A stretch of 56,080 bases of DNA from Bacteroidia bacterium (GCA_023151315.1 JAKLJE010000025.1:14088-70167), one strand, 5' to 3'; numbered from the stretch's first letter, positions 33,170 to 42,143 are shown. The notes: generated by a model not told the origin, from the sequence alone. Program-made: numbers and translations.

Positions 33170-34136
33170 AATAGAAGGCGCGAAAACGCTTGCAAAATAC
33201 TTTCTGATCGCGGTGTTGGCTATAACGTCAACGTCATTCATCTCTTCCTGCAAACGTAAAAAGAAGAAGAAACAGAATGCCGATACTGCTCAAACTTACA
33301 CGGGCAACTGTCGCCTCGATTACAAAGCTCCGCGAACATTGGTTGCCGATATGCGGAAAAATGAATTCCGCTTCGATTGGATGACTGCAAAGATTACCTG
33401 TCTGGCTTACGACGACAGCTCCAGCGGCGAGTTTGAAGTGAGTCTGCGCATGCGTAAAGACAGCGTGATCTGGATGAACGTCCTCGGACCGCTTAATATC
33501 AAGATTGCACGCATTCTCATTACAAAAGACTCTGTAAAATTTGTTCAGTTCCAGGACGGCACACTCGGTGCACAGCCGAAATGTTTTCAGGGAGATTTCG
33601 TCTTGTTGAGCCAGGCTCTTCAAACTGATGTTGATTATGAAATGATGCAATCGCTTCTCGTGGGTAACAGCGTTACATTCTACGAAGAAGATGAGAAATT
33701 GAGATCATCCATCAATCAGGGCGAGTGCCGTTACTCGCTCAGCACAATCAGAAAACGCAAGCTGAAAAAAGTTCTCGAAGGACAAAAAGCTCCACAGGAT
33801 CCGCTGCAGACCATCAGTCTGGACCCGAATACGTTTAAGATTCTCAATATCCTGTTCCTGGATGAGCAGACGCGTACATTCAAAGCATCGTACAGCGCAT
33901 TCGCACCGATTGATTCCATGCAATTCCCCTACAAAGCAGAGTTCTTCGCGAAAGGAATTGCAAAATCTGCCGGCATTACTCTCAATTACACGAAGGTTAC
34001 ACTCAATAAACCAACCGATTTTCCGTTCTCTATTCCGGACGATTGCATTCCTATTGTAATTCCATCCAACGAACAGCCGCAGAACAATGAACAACCAAAA
34101 GATCAGCCGCGACAGAAAGACAAGGATCAGCAGTAG
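33162..34136 (+). CDS. DUF4292 lipoprotein
   Basis: A 324-residue lipoprotein, lipobox I-S-S-C with the lipidated cysteine at 30 followed by a very basic patch (K-R-K-K-K-K-K). The mature part matches my memory of DUF4292, a LolB-like half-barrel family of Bacteroidota, with the core V-I-W-M-N-V-L-G-P-L-N-I-K-I-A-R and F-Q-G-D-F. The C-terminus is Gln/Pro/Lys-rich. Family function is unproven; lipid or lipoprotein handling at the periplasmic side is a suggestion from the fold. It overlaps the TPR lipoprotein gene by 8 bases and the EnvC-like gene by 50. Confidence 0.85.
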   Translation: MSRIEGAKTLAKYFLIAVLAITSTSFISSCKRKKKKKQNADTAQTYTGNCRLDYKAPRTLVADMRKNEFRFDWMTAKITCLAYDDSSSGEFEVSLRMRKDSVIWMNVLGPLNIKIARILITKDSVKFVQFQDGTLGAQPKCFQGDFVLLSQALQTDVDYEMMQSLLVGNSVTFYEEDEKLRSSINQGECRYSLSTIRKRKLKKVLEGQKAPQDPLQTISLDPNTFKILNILFLDEQTRTFKASYSAFAPIDSMQFPYKAEFFAKGIAKSAGITLNYTKVTLNKPTDFPFSIPDDCIPIVIPSNEQPQNNEQPKDQPRQKDKDQQ

Positions 34137-35481
34137 AATCTTCGCATTCCTGCTGGTTGCATCGGTATTCGCCGTATCGGTGCCTTTTGTTTATGCGCAG
34201 AAGGACAAGAAAAAACCTGCTCCGAAAAAAACGGCTCCTAAGAAAAAGGAAGACAAAGCTTCTCTGGAAGCGAAGAAGCAGAACCTGCAATCGGAGATTG
34301 ATCTGACGAACAAACTGCTTGCGGAAACTCGTCGCAACAAAACACTTTCTCTTAGCCAGCTGGTTGCGCTCAACAAGAAAATTGAAGTGCGCGAAGAGCT
34401 CATCCGCACTATCAACGAAGAAATTGCAAAGCTTAACGTACAGATTTCAGAAAAGCAGAGTGAAATTGCCGTGCAGGATACAGCACTTGCGAGAATGAAG
34501 CGGGATTATGCACGAATGATCGTATTCGCATACCGAAACAGAAATTCATTCAACAACATGATGTTTCTGTTTGCCGCAGACAATTTCAATCAGGCTTATA
34601 TGCGTTTGAAATATCTGCAACTCATCAGCACCGGCAGAAGAATTCAGGGAATGAAAATAGCTGCGAAACAGCAGGAACTGAATGAGCAGCTCACAGGACT
34701 TGAACGGGATAAAGCAGAAAAGAAATCCTTGCTGGGTACTGAGCAGGAAGAACAAAACAGTCTCGCTTCAGAAAAGAATGAAAAAGACGCAACGTTTCGT
34801 GCACTGCAGTCAAAAGAAGTACAGTTAAAGGCAGATCTCGCACGAAAGAATTCACAGAAAGCATCAACAGATGCAGCCATTCAGAAAATACTTGACGACG
34901 AAGCGAAGAAAGCGCTCGCTGCCGCAACTCCTGCGCCGCCGAAGAACAACACACCGCCAAAGAATAACACACCGCCGAAACCCGGGGTTACAACACCGGC
35001 ACCAAAACCCGGAACAACAACTTCCGCTCCTGCAATTGTTCTGACGCCGGAAGCAAAACAGCTTGGCGCCAAGTTCGAAGAGAATCAGGGCAAGTTGCCT
35101 TGGCCCGTGGAGAAAGGAACTATCGTAAGTCGCTTCGGAAAACATCCGCATCCTGTACTCAAAGGTGTTACCACACAGAACAACGGAGTGGATATTTCAA
35201 CTGGAAGCGGATCGAACGCACGAGCGGTTTTTGAAGGTGATGTAACCGGTCTTACCAACATTCCGGGCGTAGGCTGGCTGGTAATTGTACGCCATGGTGA
35301 TTACCTCACTGTATATTCAGGACTTGAAGAAGTTTACGTGAAGCAAGGAGACAAAGTCAAAGTGAAACAGAATATCGGAAAGGTTGCAACTGATCAGGTA
35401 GAAGGAACCACAGAGCTTCACTTTGAGGTATGGAAGAGCGGAGCAGGAAAACTGGATCCGGAATTGTGGCTGGCCAAATAA
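34087..35481 (+). CDS. EnvC-like murein hydrolase activator (degenerate M23 domain)
   Basis: A 464-residue exported protein. After the signal peptide (about 1-38) and a Lys/Pro patch comes a long coiled coil (about 55-285), a Pro/Thr-rich linker (about 290-330), and a C-terminal M23/LytM domain (about 345-464). Zinc ligands of active LytM are replaced: the first histidine of the H-x-x-x-D motif is Asn (N-N-G-V-D-I), and the H-L-H motif reads E-L-H-F-E. This matches the inactive EnvC/NlpD type, which activates cell-wall amidases during division. The start lies 50 bases inside the DUF4292 gene because the signal peptide needs it. It converges on the next gene with abutting stop codons. Confidence 0.9.
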   Translation: MNNQKISRDRKTRISSRIFAFLLVASVFAVSVPFVYAQKDKKKPAPKKTAPKKKEDKASLEAKKQNLQSEIDLTNKLLAETRRNKTLSLSQLVALNKKIEVREELIRTINEEIAKLNVQISEKQSEIAVQDTALARMKRDYARMIVFAYRNRNSFNNMMFLFAADNFNQAYMRLKYLQLISTGRRIQGMKIAAKQQELNEQLTGLERDKAEKKSLLGTEQEEQNSLASEKNEKDATFRALQSKEVQLKADLARKNSQKASTDAAIQKILDDEAKKALAAATPAPPKNNTPPKNNTPPKPGVTTPAPKPGTTTSAPAIVLTPEAKQLGAKFEENQGKLPWPVEKGTIVSRFGKHPHPVLKGVTTQNNGVDISTGSGSNARAVFEGDVTGLTNIPGVGWLVIVRHGDYLTVYSGLEEVYVKQGDKVKVKQNIGKVATDQVEGTTELHFEVWKSGAGKLDPELWLAK

Positions 35482-36195
35482 TTATGGCAGCTTGATACCG
35501 AACTCATCCCAATTTACCAGCGTATCCAACTGAGGTTCTCCTTCACGGATATCTTCGAATGAGTTACCTCCGTCAATTAACTCGTATTTATTTTTTGTAA
35601 TACCTACGTTTTTCTCTGTTCTTGGAGTAACACTCACATCATACAGAAACAACGCCTGACGGTGTTCTGAAAAATGAGATTCAAAATCGGGGCTGTCGGG
35701 ATCACCCACTTTCCATAGTCCTTGAGCAATCAGAACGGTGTTGCCGTCTTCAGAAAATTTCCATTTACTCAATTCCGTGATATCCGCAACTCCGTCAAGA
35801 AACGGCTCCTTGCGTGATGTATTTACGTATAACAACACTCCGTTGTAACCGGAGCCACCGCCATCGTTAACCAGATGAAGAAATGAACGCCCCGATTTCA
35901 GCGTGGTGTATTCTCCAATTTTATTAAAGTTGAATGAGGCCCGAAAAACAGTATCTGCACCACGTGTGATCCGAGATACAATCTTCTCTTCCATCACTCC
36001 GTTTTGACCCACCGCTTCCTGTCGTGCCAACAATAGTTCACATGTGTCGTTATTGTGCATAAACACAAAGGATGTGTCAAACTTCAACGAAGAGACTGCC
36101 GTGCCTGCATTTTCAGTTTTTTTGTTGTCCGGACTTTCGCATGACATCAGAACTGTCATTAATACGCAAGCGAAAACTGCTTTGACTGGATTCAT
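35482..36195 (-). CDS. Lipoprotein of unknown function
   Basis: A 237-residue lipoprotein, lipobox V-L-M-S-C with the lipidated cysteine at 19. The mature part is polar, with beta-strand-like segments (F-V-F-M-H-N-N-D-T-C-E-L, then L-V-N-D-G-G-G-S-G-Y-N-G) and no domain that I recognise. Its stop directly abuts the stop of the EnvC-like gene on the other strand, leaving no space for a terminator. A perfect -7 element lies four bases before its ATG. Confidence 0.7.
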   Translation of the reverse strand: MNPVKAVFACVLMTVLMSCESPDNKKTENAGTAVSSLKFDTSFVFMHNNDTCELLLARQEAVGQNGVMEEKIVSRITRGADTVFRASFNFNKIGEYTTLKSGRSFLHLVNDGGGSGYNGVLLYVNTSRKEPFLDGVADITELSKWKFSEDGNTVLIAQGLWKVGDPDSPDFESHFSEHRQALFLYDVSVTPRTEKNVGITKNKYELIDGGNSFEDIREGEPQLDTLVNWDEFGIKLP

Positions 36196-36199
36196 GATT

Positions 36200-36207
36200 C
36201 AAAGATA
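36200..36207 (-). promoter_or_regulatory. -7 promoter element TATCTTTG
   Basis: A perfect TAnnTTTG match on the minus strand, four bases before the ATG at 36195. A TTG (36231-36229) 21 bp further up could be the -33 element. A leaderless or nearly leaderless mRNA is expected. Confidence 0.6.
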
Positions 36208-36267
36208 GCGGGTATTATGCCGAACCACCAAGTCCGTAATAACCGAAGCGGAATGAATCTGTATTCG

Positions 36268-36275
36268 TAACTTTA
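36268..36275 (+). promoter_or_regulatory. -7 promoter element TAACTTTA
   Basis: Seven of eight positions match TAnnTTTG, five bases before the ATG at 36281; divergent to the element at 36200. Confidence 0.5.
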
Positions 36276-36280
36276 GACGT

Positions 36281-36781
36281 ATGAAAAACATCTGGCTCAT
36301 CCGTCACGCCAAATCTTCCTGGAATCTGCCTGAGATGCATGATTCGCTCAGACCACTGAATGAACGTGGTTACCGTGATGCTCACGAGATGAGTCTAAGA
36401 CTTAAGAAAACCGGCATATCGCCGGATCTCATTGTTTCCAGCTTTGCAATCCGCGCCTACACCACTGCAGTTATTTTTGCACGACATGTAGGTTACAACA
36501 CAGAAAAAATCCGCCTGACGGATGAACTGTATGAAACTTCACCGCAACGATATTTCAACCTCATCACTTCACTGCCGGAGTCTGTTAACAATGTATTTGT
36601 GTTCGGGCACAATCCTTCCATTTCATTGACAACGGGATTGCTTTCGGATACGGAACCGTTTGACATGCCCACATGCTGCATTGCACATTTGAAATTTAAA
36701 GTGACACGATGGGATCAATGCGACACCACAACCGGCAAACTGGAAATGCTCGACTATCCGAAGAACGGAGTGGACCATTGA
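36281..36781 (+). CDS. SixA-like histidine phosphatase
   Basis: A 166-residue cytosolic protein of the phosphoglycerate-mutase-like histidine phosphatase superfamily. The R-H-A motif with phospho-accepting H9 is at the N-terminus, the Arg/Glu set follows in L-N-E-R-G and V-S-S-F-A-I-R-A-Y-T-T-A, and the second histidine is in F-G-H-N-P-S-I-S. Length and motifs fit SixA, which dephosphorylates phosphohistidine on signalling proteins. The gene precedes ppk1 by 83 bases; since PPK1 and SixA both use phosphohistidine chemistry the proximity is suggestive but not proof of a link. Confidence 0.85.
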   Translation: MKNIWLIRHAKSSWNLPEMHDSLRPLNERGYRDAHEMSLRLKKTGISPDLIVSSFAIRAYTTAVIFARHVGYNTEKIRLTDELYETSPQRYFNLITSLPESVNNVFVFGHNPSISLTTGLLSDTEPFDMPTCCIAHLKFKVTRWDQCDTTTGKLEMLDYPKNGVDH

Positions 36782-36837
36782 GCTGTCAAGAAATTGTTAA
36801 GGATGCATAGTCTGAGAGAAGAGAAAAAGTTACAGTA

Positions 36838-36845
36838 TACATTTG
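36838..36845 (+). promoter_or_regulatory. -7 promoter element TACATTTG
   Basis: A perfect TAnnTTTG match, 19 bases before the ppk1 ATG at 36865. No -33 element was found. Confidence 0.55.
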
Positions 36846-36864
36846 TGCGCGCACAATTTCATCT

Positions 36865-38949
36865 ATGAAGAATAACAGAGTTCCGCTTGTTAACCGTGAG
36901 ATCAGCTGGCTTTCATTCAACGATCGTGTTCTTCAGGAAGCTGAAGATTCAGCCAATCCGCTGATTGAAAGACTGAGATTCCTGGGGATCTATTCCAACA
37001 ACCGCGATGAGTTTTTTCGTGTTCGTGTTGCTTCCCTGAAACGATTGAAACGTCTCGGTAAGAAAGCCATCGAAGTTGCCGGCGAAGAACCGGAAATTTT
37101 ACTCGATAAAATTCAAAAGCGTTATATAGCGGCTTCTCAGCGTTTCGATAAAGTATATCAGAATATCCTGCATGAACTGGAAGCGCACCATGTGCATATC
37201 ATTGATGAAAATCATCTCACAACTTCGCAAAGCGAATGGGTGTTGAATCATTTTCGCAAAAATGTACTGCCTTCTCTATTTCCTATTATGCTCGACAGCG
37301 CGCCGTCTTTCCCGTATCTGAAAGACAAGTCGGCATATTTGGCAGTGAAACTTGTGCGGCGGTTGCGTGATAAGAAAAACCGCTATGCACTGATTGAAAT
37401 TCCTACCGAACAAATGTCGCGTTTCGTGGTTCTTCCTTCTGAAAATCACGAACAATATGTGATGTTGCTTGAAGATGTCATCCGCCATTGTCTGCACGAA
37501 ATTTTTCCGCGACACGAATACAGCCGGATTCTCAGCTATACAATAAAGCTAACACGAGATGCAGAACTCGATATCGACAATGATATTTCTAAAAGTCTGG
37601 TCGAGAAAATTTCCGGCAGTCTGAAGAAACGTAAGAAAGGAGAGCCCGTTCGTTTCGTATACGATCGCAGAATGGCTCCTGATCTGCTTGCGTTTCTCAT
37701 GAAGAAACTTCGCATGCTTGATCATGAAAACATGATTCCGGGTTCGCGGTACCACAACTTTAAAGACTTCATTTCTTTCCCGGATCTCGGTCATCGCGAA
37801 TTGGTGTGGCCCGTTGCCGAACCTATTCCGCATCCGCGCCTTACACGCGGAGTGAACATGTTCCGCGTTATACGCAAGAAAGATGTGATGCTTCATTATC
37901 CGTATCAGTCGTTTCATCACATCATTGATTTGCTGCGTGAAGCCTCAATTGATCCGCGTGTTACAACAATACAAATCACGATCTATCGTGTTTCGCGCGA
38001 TTCGAACGTATGTAATGCACTTATCAACGCCGTGAAGAACGGAAAGAAGGTGACTGTGGTAATGGAACTACAGGCACGTTTCGACGAAGAGAACAATATT
38101 TATTGGTCGAACCGCCTGCAGGAAGAAGGTGCAACCGTAATTTTCGGTGTGCCGGGATTAAAAGTTCATTCTAAATTATTCCTCATTACTCGACGTGAGG
38201 AAGGCTCGCTTGTGCACTACGCACATGTCGGGACAGGCAACATGAATGAATCCACCGCGAGAATCTATACTGATAAATCGCTCATCACTGCCGATCCGCG
38301 CATTACAAATGAAGTGGCGCAGGTGTTTGAATTTTACAAAGACAACCTCAAGCCCGGCGAATACAAACACCTGTTGGTTTCTCCATTCAGCATGAGGAAA
38401 AAACTCACAGCGCTGATTGATAAGGAAATTCAGAATGCGCGCAAAGGCAAGGCGGCGTGGATGATCATCAAGCTCAACAATCTTGTGGATCGTGATATGA
38501 TTGCCCGGTTGTATCAGGCCAGTGACGCAGGAGTACAGATTCAACTGATCGTGCGCGGCATCTGTTCTCTGGTTCCGGGAATCAACGGCTACAGCAAAAA
38601 CATTCGGGGAATCAGTATCGTGGGACGCTATCTGGAACACACCAGGCTGTTCATATTTTGCAACGACGGTGACACGAAGTATTTTATATCTTCGGCAGAC
38701 TGGATGACCCGGAATCTTGATTTCAGGTCTGAAGTTGCAGTTCCGATTTACGACAGAGATATTCAGGATGAACTCCGAAGCATTATCAACCTGCAACTGA
38801 AAGACAATACCAAGGCAAGAGTCATCGGAGGTATCAAGGAAAATGAATATGTGAAGACACGCAGCGTCAATGCTGTTGTTGCGCAGAACGAAATCCGGAA
38901 ATACCTGCAGAAACTATCAGGTATTAAACCGCACGCCAAGAGAAATTGA
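36865..38949 (+). CDS. ppk1: Polyphosphate kinase 1
   Basis: A 694-residue enzyme that builds inorganic polyphosphate from ATP. The N-terminal domain has the motif N-R-E-I-S-W-L-S-F-N-D-R-V-L; the catalytic halves carry H454, the autophosphorylated histidine (H-V-G-T-G-N-M-N-E), and H592 (Y-L-E-H-T-R-L), with the R-G-I-C-S-L-V-P-G segment between them. Length is normal. Its stop overlaps the TTG start of the exopolyphosphatase gene (TTGA), so synthesis and breakdown enzymes are translationally coupled. It has its own -7 element after the SixA-like gene. Confidence 0.96.
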   Translation: MKNNRVPLVNREISWLSFNDRVLQEAEDSANPLIERLRFLGIYSNNRDEFFRVRVASLKRLKRLGKKAIEVAGEEPEILLDKIQKRYIAASQRFDKVYQNILHELEAHHVHIIDENHLTTSQSEWVLNHFRKNVLPSLFPIMLDSAPSFPYLKDKSAYLAVKLVRRLRDKKNRYALIEIPTEQMSRFVVLPSENHEQYVMLLEDVIRHCLHEIFPRHEYSRILSYTIKLTRDAELDIDNDISKSLVEKISGSLKKRKKGEPVRFVYDRRMAPDLLAFLMKKLRMLDHENMIPGSRYHNFKDFISFPDLGHRELVWPVAEPIPHPRLTRGVNMFRVIRKKDVMLHYPYQSFHHIIDLLREASIDPRVTTIQITIYRVSRDSNVCNALINAVKNGKKVTVVMELQARFDEENNIYWSNRLQEEGATVIFGVPGLKVHSKLFLITRREEGSLVHYAHVGTGNMNESTARIYTDKSLITADPRITNEVAQVFEFYKDNLKPGEYKHLLVSPFSMRKKLTALIDKEIQNARKGKAAWMIIKLNNLVDRDMIARLYQASDAGVQIQLIVRGICSLVPGINGYSKNIRGISIVGRYLEHTRLFIFCNDGDTKYFISSADWMTRNLDFRSEVAVPIYDRDIQDELRSIINLQLKDNTKARVIGGIKENEYVKTRSVNAVVAQNEIRKYLQKLSGIKPHAKRN

Positions 38950-39854
38950 AATTCGCAGCAATCGACATAGGTTCCAACGCACTCCGGCTTCTTTTTGCCA
39001 ACGTTTACGAAGGGAAGGACGAAGCCAACTTCAAAAAAGCCGATCTCGTCAGGATTCCATTGCGACTCGGAGAAGACGCTTTCCTGTACAAGAAAATCTC
39101 CGACGAAAAAATTCAGAAGTTGTTGACGGCCATGAAGGCTTACAGACAGCTGCTCGACTTCTACGAGGTGTCGTCTTACAAAGCCTGTGCGACTTCCGCC
39201 ATGCGCGAAGCATCGAACTCAAAAGAAATCATTGAGCTCATTCGCAAGGAAGCCAACATCAACGTGGAAGTGATTGACGGAAAAATCGAAGCGCAGATTA
39301 TTTACTCTACACACGTTGCGGAGCACATGGACAGCGGCAACAACTATTTGTACATTGATGTGGGCGGGGGAAGTACAGAGCTGACTGTTTTTTCAAAAGG
39401 AAAAATCATCGCTTCCAAGTCGTTCAACATAGGAACTATCCGCATGCTCAATAATCTTGTGACCAAAGAACTTTGGGGAGAGATGAAAGAATGGGTTGCG
39501 AAAAAAACCCCGGATCTGCAACCTCTGGTGGCAATCGGAAGCGGCGGAAACATCAACAAGATTTTCAAGATGTCGCGCAAGAAGCAGAATCGTCCGCTTA
39601 CTTACGACAAGCTCAAAGAACTCCATGACTTCCTCGCATCCTATTCGCTCAAAGATCGTATTGAAGTGCTCGGTCTTAATCCGGATCGTGCAGATGTAAT
39701 TGTACCTGCAGGAAAGATATTTCTTTCGGTAATGAAAGCCGCTTCCATAGAACGGCTCTTCGTGCCGCAAATAGGTATGGCCGACGGGTTGATTCACCTG
39801 TTGTATGAGAACCATCAGAAAACCGGAAAACAGCAGTTGGTATTCAATGAATAA
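38946..39854 (+). CDS. Ppx/GppA-family exopolyphosphatase
   Basis: A 302-residue enzyme of the ASKHA fold that hydrolyses polyphosphate or (p)ppGpp. Motifs are A-I-D-I-G-S-N-A-L-R-L (phosphate-binding 1, residues 5-15), Y-I-D-V-G-G-G-S-T-E-L (phosphate-binding 2) and G-S-G-G-N-I-N-K. It is the short form, without the C-terminal HD-like domain of E. coli Ppx. The start is TTG, with a four-base overlap with ppk1; no ATG fits. Pairing with ppk1 favours an exopolyphosphatase role, but pppGpp hydrolysis is possible. Confidence 0.9.
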   Translation: MKFAAIDIGSNALRLLFANVYEGKDEANFKKADLVRIPLRLGEDAFLYKKISDEKIQKLLTAMKAYRQLLDFYEVSSYKACATSAMREASNSKEIIELIRKEANINVEVIDGKIEAQIIYSTHVAEHMDSGNNYLYIDVGGGSTELTVFSKGKIIASKSFNIGTIRMLNNLVTKELWGEMKEWVAKKTPDLQPLVAIGSGGNINKIFKMSRKKQNRPLTYDKLKELHDFLASYSLKDRIEVLGLNPDRADVIVPAGKIFLSVMKAASIERLFVPQIGMADGLIHLLYENHQKTGKQQLVFNE

Positions 39855-39870
39855 TTACCTCCGCTGTGCG

Positions 39871-39878
39871 TATCTTCG
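39871..39878 (+). promoter_or_regulatory. Possible -7 promoter element TATCTTCG
   Basis: Seven of eight positions match TAnnTTTG, 27 bases before the TTG start at 39906. Confidence 0.4.
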
Positions 39879-39905
39879 TACTTACGCGAATCAATTGAAA
39901 CGGCG

Positions 39906-40667
39906 TTGATCATTCTCAGAAATATTCTCGGCATATATGCTTTGCTTGTTTTCGTCGTTACGATGATGATCACAACATTGATGTATGCTGTAATTTTTTC
40001 TGTTTTCCCGAAAAGCAGGTCACCATTCATTGCGCACCGTCTTTCCAGGATCTGGGCGCATGCGTTGTCGTATCTGCTTTTTATTCCTTCACGTGTGCGC
40101 AATACAAATCTTATAGATCCGAAAAAGACATACGTTTTCGTTGCAAATCATCAATCGCAGCTGGATATTCCACTGTACGCAATCGCTTGTTCCAACACCT
40201 TCCGTTTTCTGGCGAAAGCGGAACTCACGAAAATTCCTCTGATGGGTTATATCATCCGGAACCTGTATTTGAGTGTTAATCGCGCCGACCGCTCAGACCG
40301 CAACAAGAGTATTGAAGTAATGCGCAAATCACTTGATGAAGGCATCTCTGTTTTTCTTTGTCCGGAAGGTACGCGCAACAGGCACGAGGAGCCTCCTCTT
40401 CTTGAATTCAGAGACGGAGCATTTCGTCTGGCGATTGCAACAGGAACTCCGATTGCCGCATTAACCGTTTTAAACACCGGACGAAAACTCTCTCCTGTTC
40501 GACCGGTTGCTTTGGCGCCTGGTTATCTCGATGCTGTTTGGGCTGAGCCCATTGAAACAAAAGGTATGACTATGGAAGATCTGCCCGTTCTGAAGGAACA
40601 AGTGATGAATAATATGCGCCGTCATCTTGAAGTGTATCGTCGATCCGGATTCGAAAGCGTGAAGTAA
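39906..40667 (+). CDS. plsC: 1-acyl-sn-glycerol-3-phosphate acyltransferase (PlsC-like)
   Basis: A 253-residue membrane-associated acyltransferase that adds the second acyl chain in phosphatidic acid synthesis. An N-terminal membrane segment (about 7-30) precedes the catalytic N-H-Q-S-Q-L-D motif (H82, D87) and the substrate motif P-E-G-T-R (152-156) with a following G-A-F-R-L-A. It starts at TTG, 51 bases after ppx, and could share its transcript or use the -7 element at 39871. The family also holds lyso-ornithine acyltransferases, so the exact acceptor is an assumption. Confidence 0.85.
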   Translation: MIILRNILGIYALLVFVVTMMITTLMYAVIFSVFPKSRSPFIAHRLSRIWAHALSYLLFIPSRVRNTNLIDPKKTYVFVANHQSQLDIPLYAIACSNTFRFLAKAELTKIPLMGYIIRNLYLSVNRADRSDRNKSIEVMRKSLDEGISVFLCPEGTRNRHEEPPLLEFRDGAFRLAIATGTPIAALTVLNTGRKLSPVRPVALAPGYLDAVWAEPIETKGMTMEDLPVLKEQVMNNMRRHLEVYRRSGFESVK

Positions 40668-40752
40668 TTCCTGAAAACAGCGGTTCAGAGGAAGTGTGTT
40701 TCTGTCAGCTTTATGATCAATAAAAATCATCTGCAGTTCTGTTTATCTCTCG

Positions 40753-40760
40753 TATCTTCG
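40753..40760 (+). promoter_or_regulatory. -7 promoter element TATCTTCG
   Basis: Seven of eight positions match TAnnTTTG. It lies inside the frame that opens at 40713 and so supports the ATG at 40803 as the start. Confidence 0.45.
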
Positions 40761-40802
40761 CTGTGCAAACACACAAATCCTGGTCCCCAAGGATATAGAG
40801 TT

Positions 40803-41627
40803 ATGAGAACAATTATTCTTTCTGCAATTACTCTGTTGCTGTTTTCGTGCGGCAGTAACAGCAATAATAACACCGCTTCAGATACTGCTGTAAATGATTC
40901 TGTTGCTGTAAAGATGACTACATGGCGCGAGTTGACGGAGAGCTGGAACGCATCTTTAAATCTGCGCAACGCTCCTATCATGAAATCATTCTATGCAGAT
41001 TCTGTTTTGTATTACGGAGATCACCTCGCATCTGATGATGTAGTGAACCGTCAGAAAGGATACTTCAGCAGCAACAAAGATTATTCTCAAACAATTGAAG
41101 AGTACATTGATGAAGTGCAGCAACCCGATGGCAGCTGGCTCATTCGCATCATGAAGCAGGTGAAAGTGAACGGCAAGATTGCCAATTATCCTGCGTCACT
41201 CGTGTTTGCACAGAAAGAGGGCGTTTGGAAAATTGTTGCGGAAAGCGACGATATCACAGATCTGACAAAAGCACAAACACAAAAAGCGGGCTACGCTCCT
41301 GAAAAAGTTTCTATTGAAGGATTAATTGAGATGAACTCAACTTACGCAGCAGCTAACGGCGGAGACCCGAAAAGCAACGGCACCGTGAAGTATTACGCGC
41401 TGTGGTGCAAGCATCCTTTGGAAATCACTGCAACTCAGGAACAGGAGAAGCAAGGCCTGAAATCGATGAACAATCTTGAACGTGTTGAGGTAATCGGTGA
41501 CGTAGCAACAATTGAAAAAATGCTGAATAAGAAAGTGCGCGTTACCGGCGTTCTGGAGTATAATCTTAAAGGTGACTTTAACACACCTGTAATTGTCCGT
41601 GCTGAATTGATTGAAGAAGTTCTTTAA
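40803..41627 (+). CDS. Lipoprotein with NTF2-like domain
   Basis: A 274-residue lipoprotein starting at the ATG at 40803, where a lipobox signal (L-L-F-S-C, lipidated C16) begins; the frame also opens earlier at 40713, but a promoter element lies in between. After a Ser/Asn-rich linker, residues about 40-150 resemble an NTF2/SnoaL-like domain (W-N-A-S-L-N-L-R-N, S-F-Y-A-D-S-V-L-Y-Y-G, W-L-I-R-I-M-K-Q-V). The C-terminal 110 residues are a second, unrecognised domain. Such domains bind small ligands or act as periplasmic adaptors; the role is unknown. The stop abuts the stop of the opposite gene. Confidence 0.7.
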   Translation: MRTIILSAITLLLFSCGSNSNNNTASDTAVNDSVAVKMTTWRELTESWNASLNLRNAPIMKSFYADSVLYYGDHLASDDVVNRQKGYFSSNKDYSQTIEEYIDEVQQPDGSWLIRIMKQVKVNGKIANYPASLVFAQKEGVWKIVAESDDITDLTKAQTQKAGYAPEKVSIEGLIEMNSTYAAANGGDPKSNGTVKYYALWCKHPLEITATQEQEKQGLKSMNNLERVEVIGDVATIEKMLNKKVRVTGVLEYNLKGDFNTPVIVRAELIEEVL

Positions 41628-42095
41628 TCAGGTTGCGCTTCTTTTCCGAATCATCACAGCACCCGCACCAAGGAGTACATTGGCTGTAAGCCATATGTAA
41701 ACTGAAACTGAAGGATGCGCCGCTTGTACGAAACCTGCTTCATTCTGCATTACTTCTGTCACTGTTAGCGAACCGAAAGAAAGCATCAGGGCAATCACTG
41801 CTAAAACCATTGATGCGTTCATTGCTCCGGAACGTCTGCTGAACATCACAAGGAAGTAAGAAATCCAGAAAGGAAGATTTGAAAACCAGGCTCCGAATGC
41901 AAACAGATTGCCGGAGAAGATCATCGTCCACCCCATCGCAAAACACATTATGCCGGGAGTGCCGTCTGAGTATGCAGGAAAAAACAAAGCAGTAATCCAG
42001 AAGAACGGAACCGCAATTCCGAATATCCAACGAAGGACAGATGTATTACCGTTTACAGGCGGAAGATTCACAGAGTAAAAGTAAGTAATCTGCAA
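41628..42095 (-). CDS. Small membrane protein of unknown function
   Basis: A 155-residue protein with four predicted membrane helices (about 20-42, 48-80 as two close segments, 92-112 and 130-150) and short loops. It contains F-W-I-T-A-L-F-F-P-A-Y and F-W-I-S-Y-F-L-V-M-F aromatic runs. No conserved motif is recognised. It converges on the lipoprotein gene with no gap between stop codons and is divergent to the next glycosyltransferase gene. Confidence 0.65.
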   Translation of the reverse strand: MQITYFYSVNLPPVNGNTSVLRWIFGIAVPFFWITALFFPAYSDGTPGIMCFAMGWTMIFSGNLFAFGAWFSNLPFWISYFLVMFSRRSGAMNASMVLAVIALMLSFGSLTVTEVMQNEAGFVQAAHPSVSVYIWLTANVLLGAGAVMIRKRSAT

Positions 42096-42131
42096 TTCCG
42101 GAAAGTGTAATTATTATCTCCGGTAATTCGC

Positions 42132-42139
42132 GATATTTG
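42132..42139 (+). promoter_or_regulatory. -7 promoter element GATATTTG
   Basis: Seven of eight positions match TAnnTTTG, four bases before the ATG at 42144. Confidence 0.4.
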
Positions 42140-42143
42140 ATCC

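Noticed and set aside
38176-38796. A 206-codon minus-strand frame inside ppk1
   Set aside because: Antisense to the catalytic part of PPK1, without domain or promoter.
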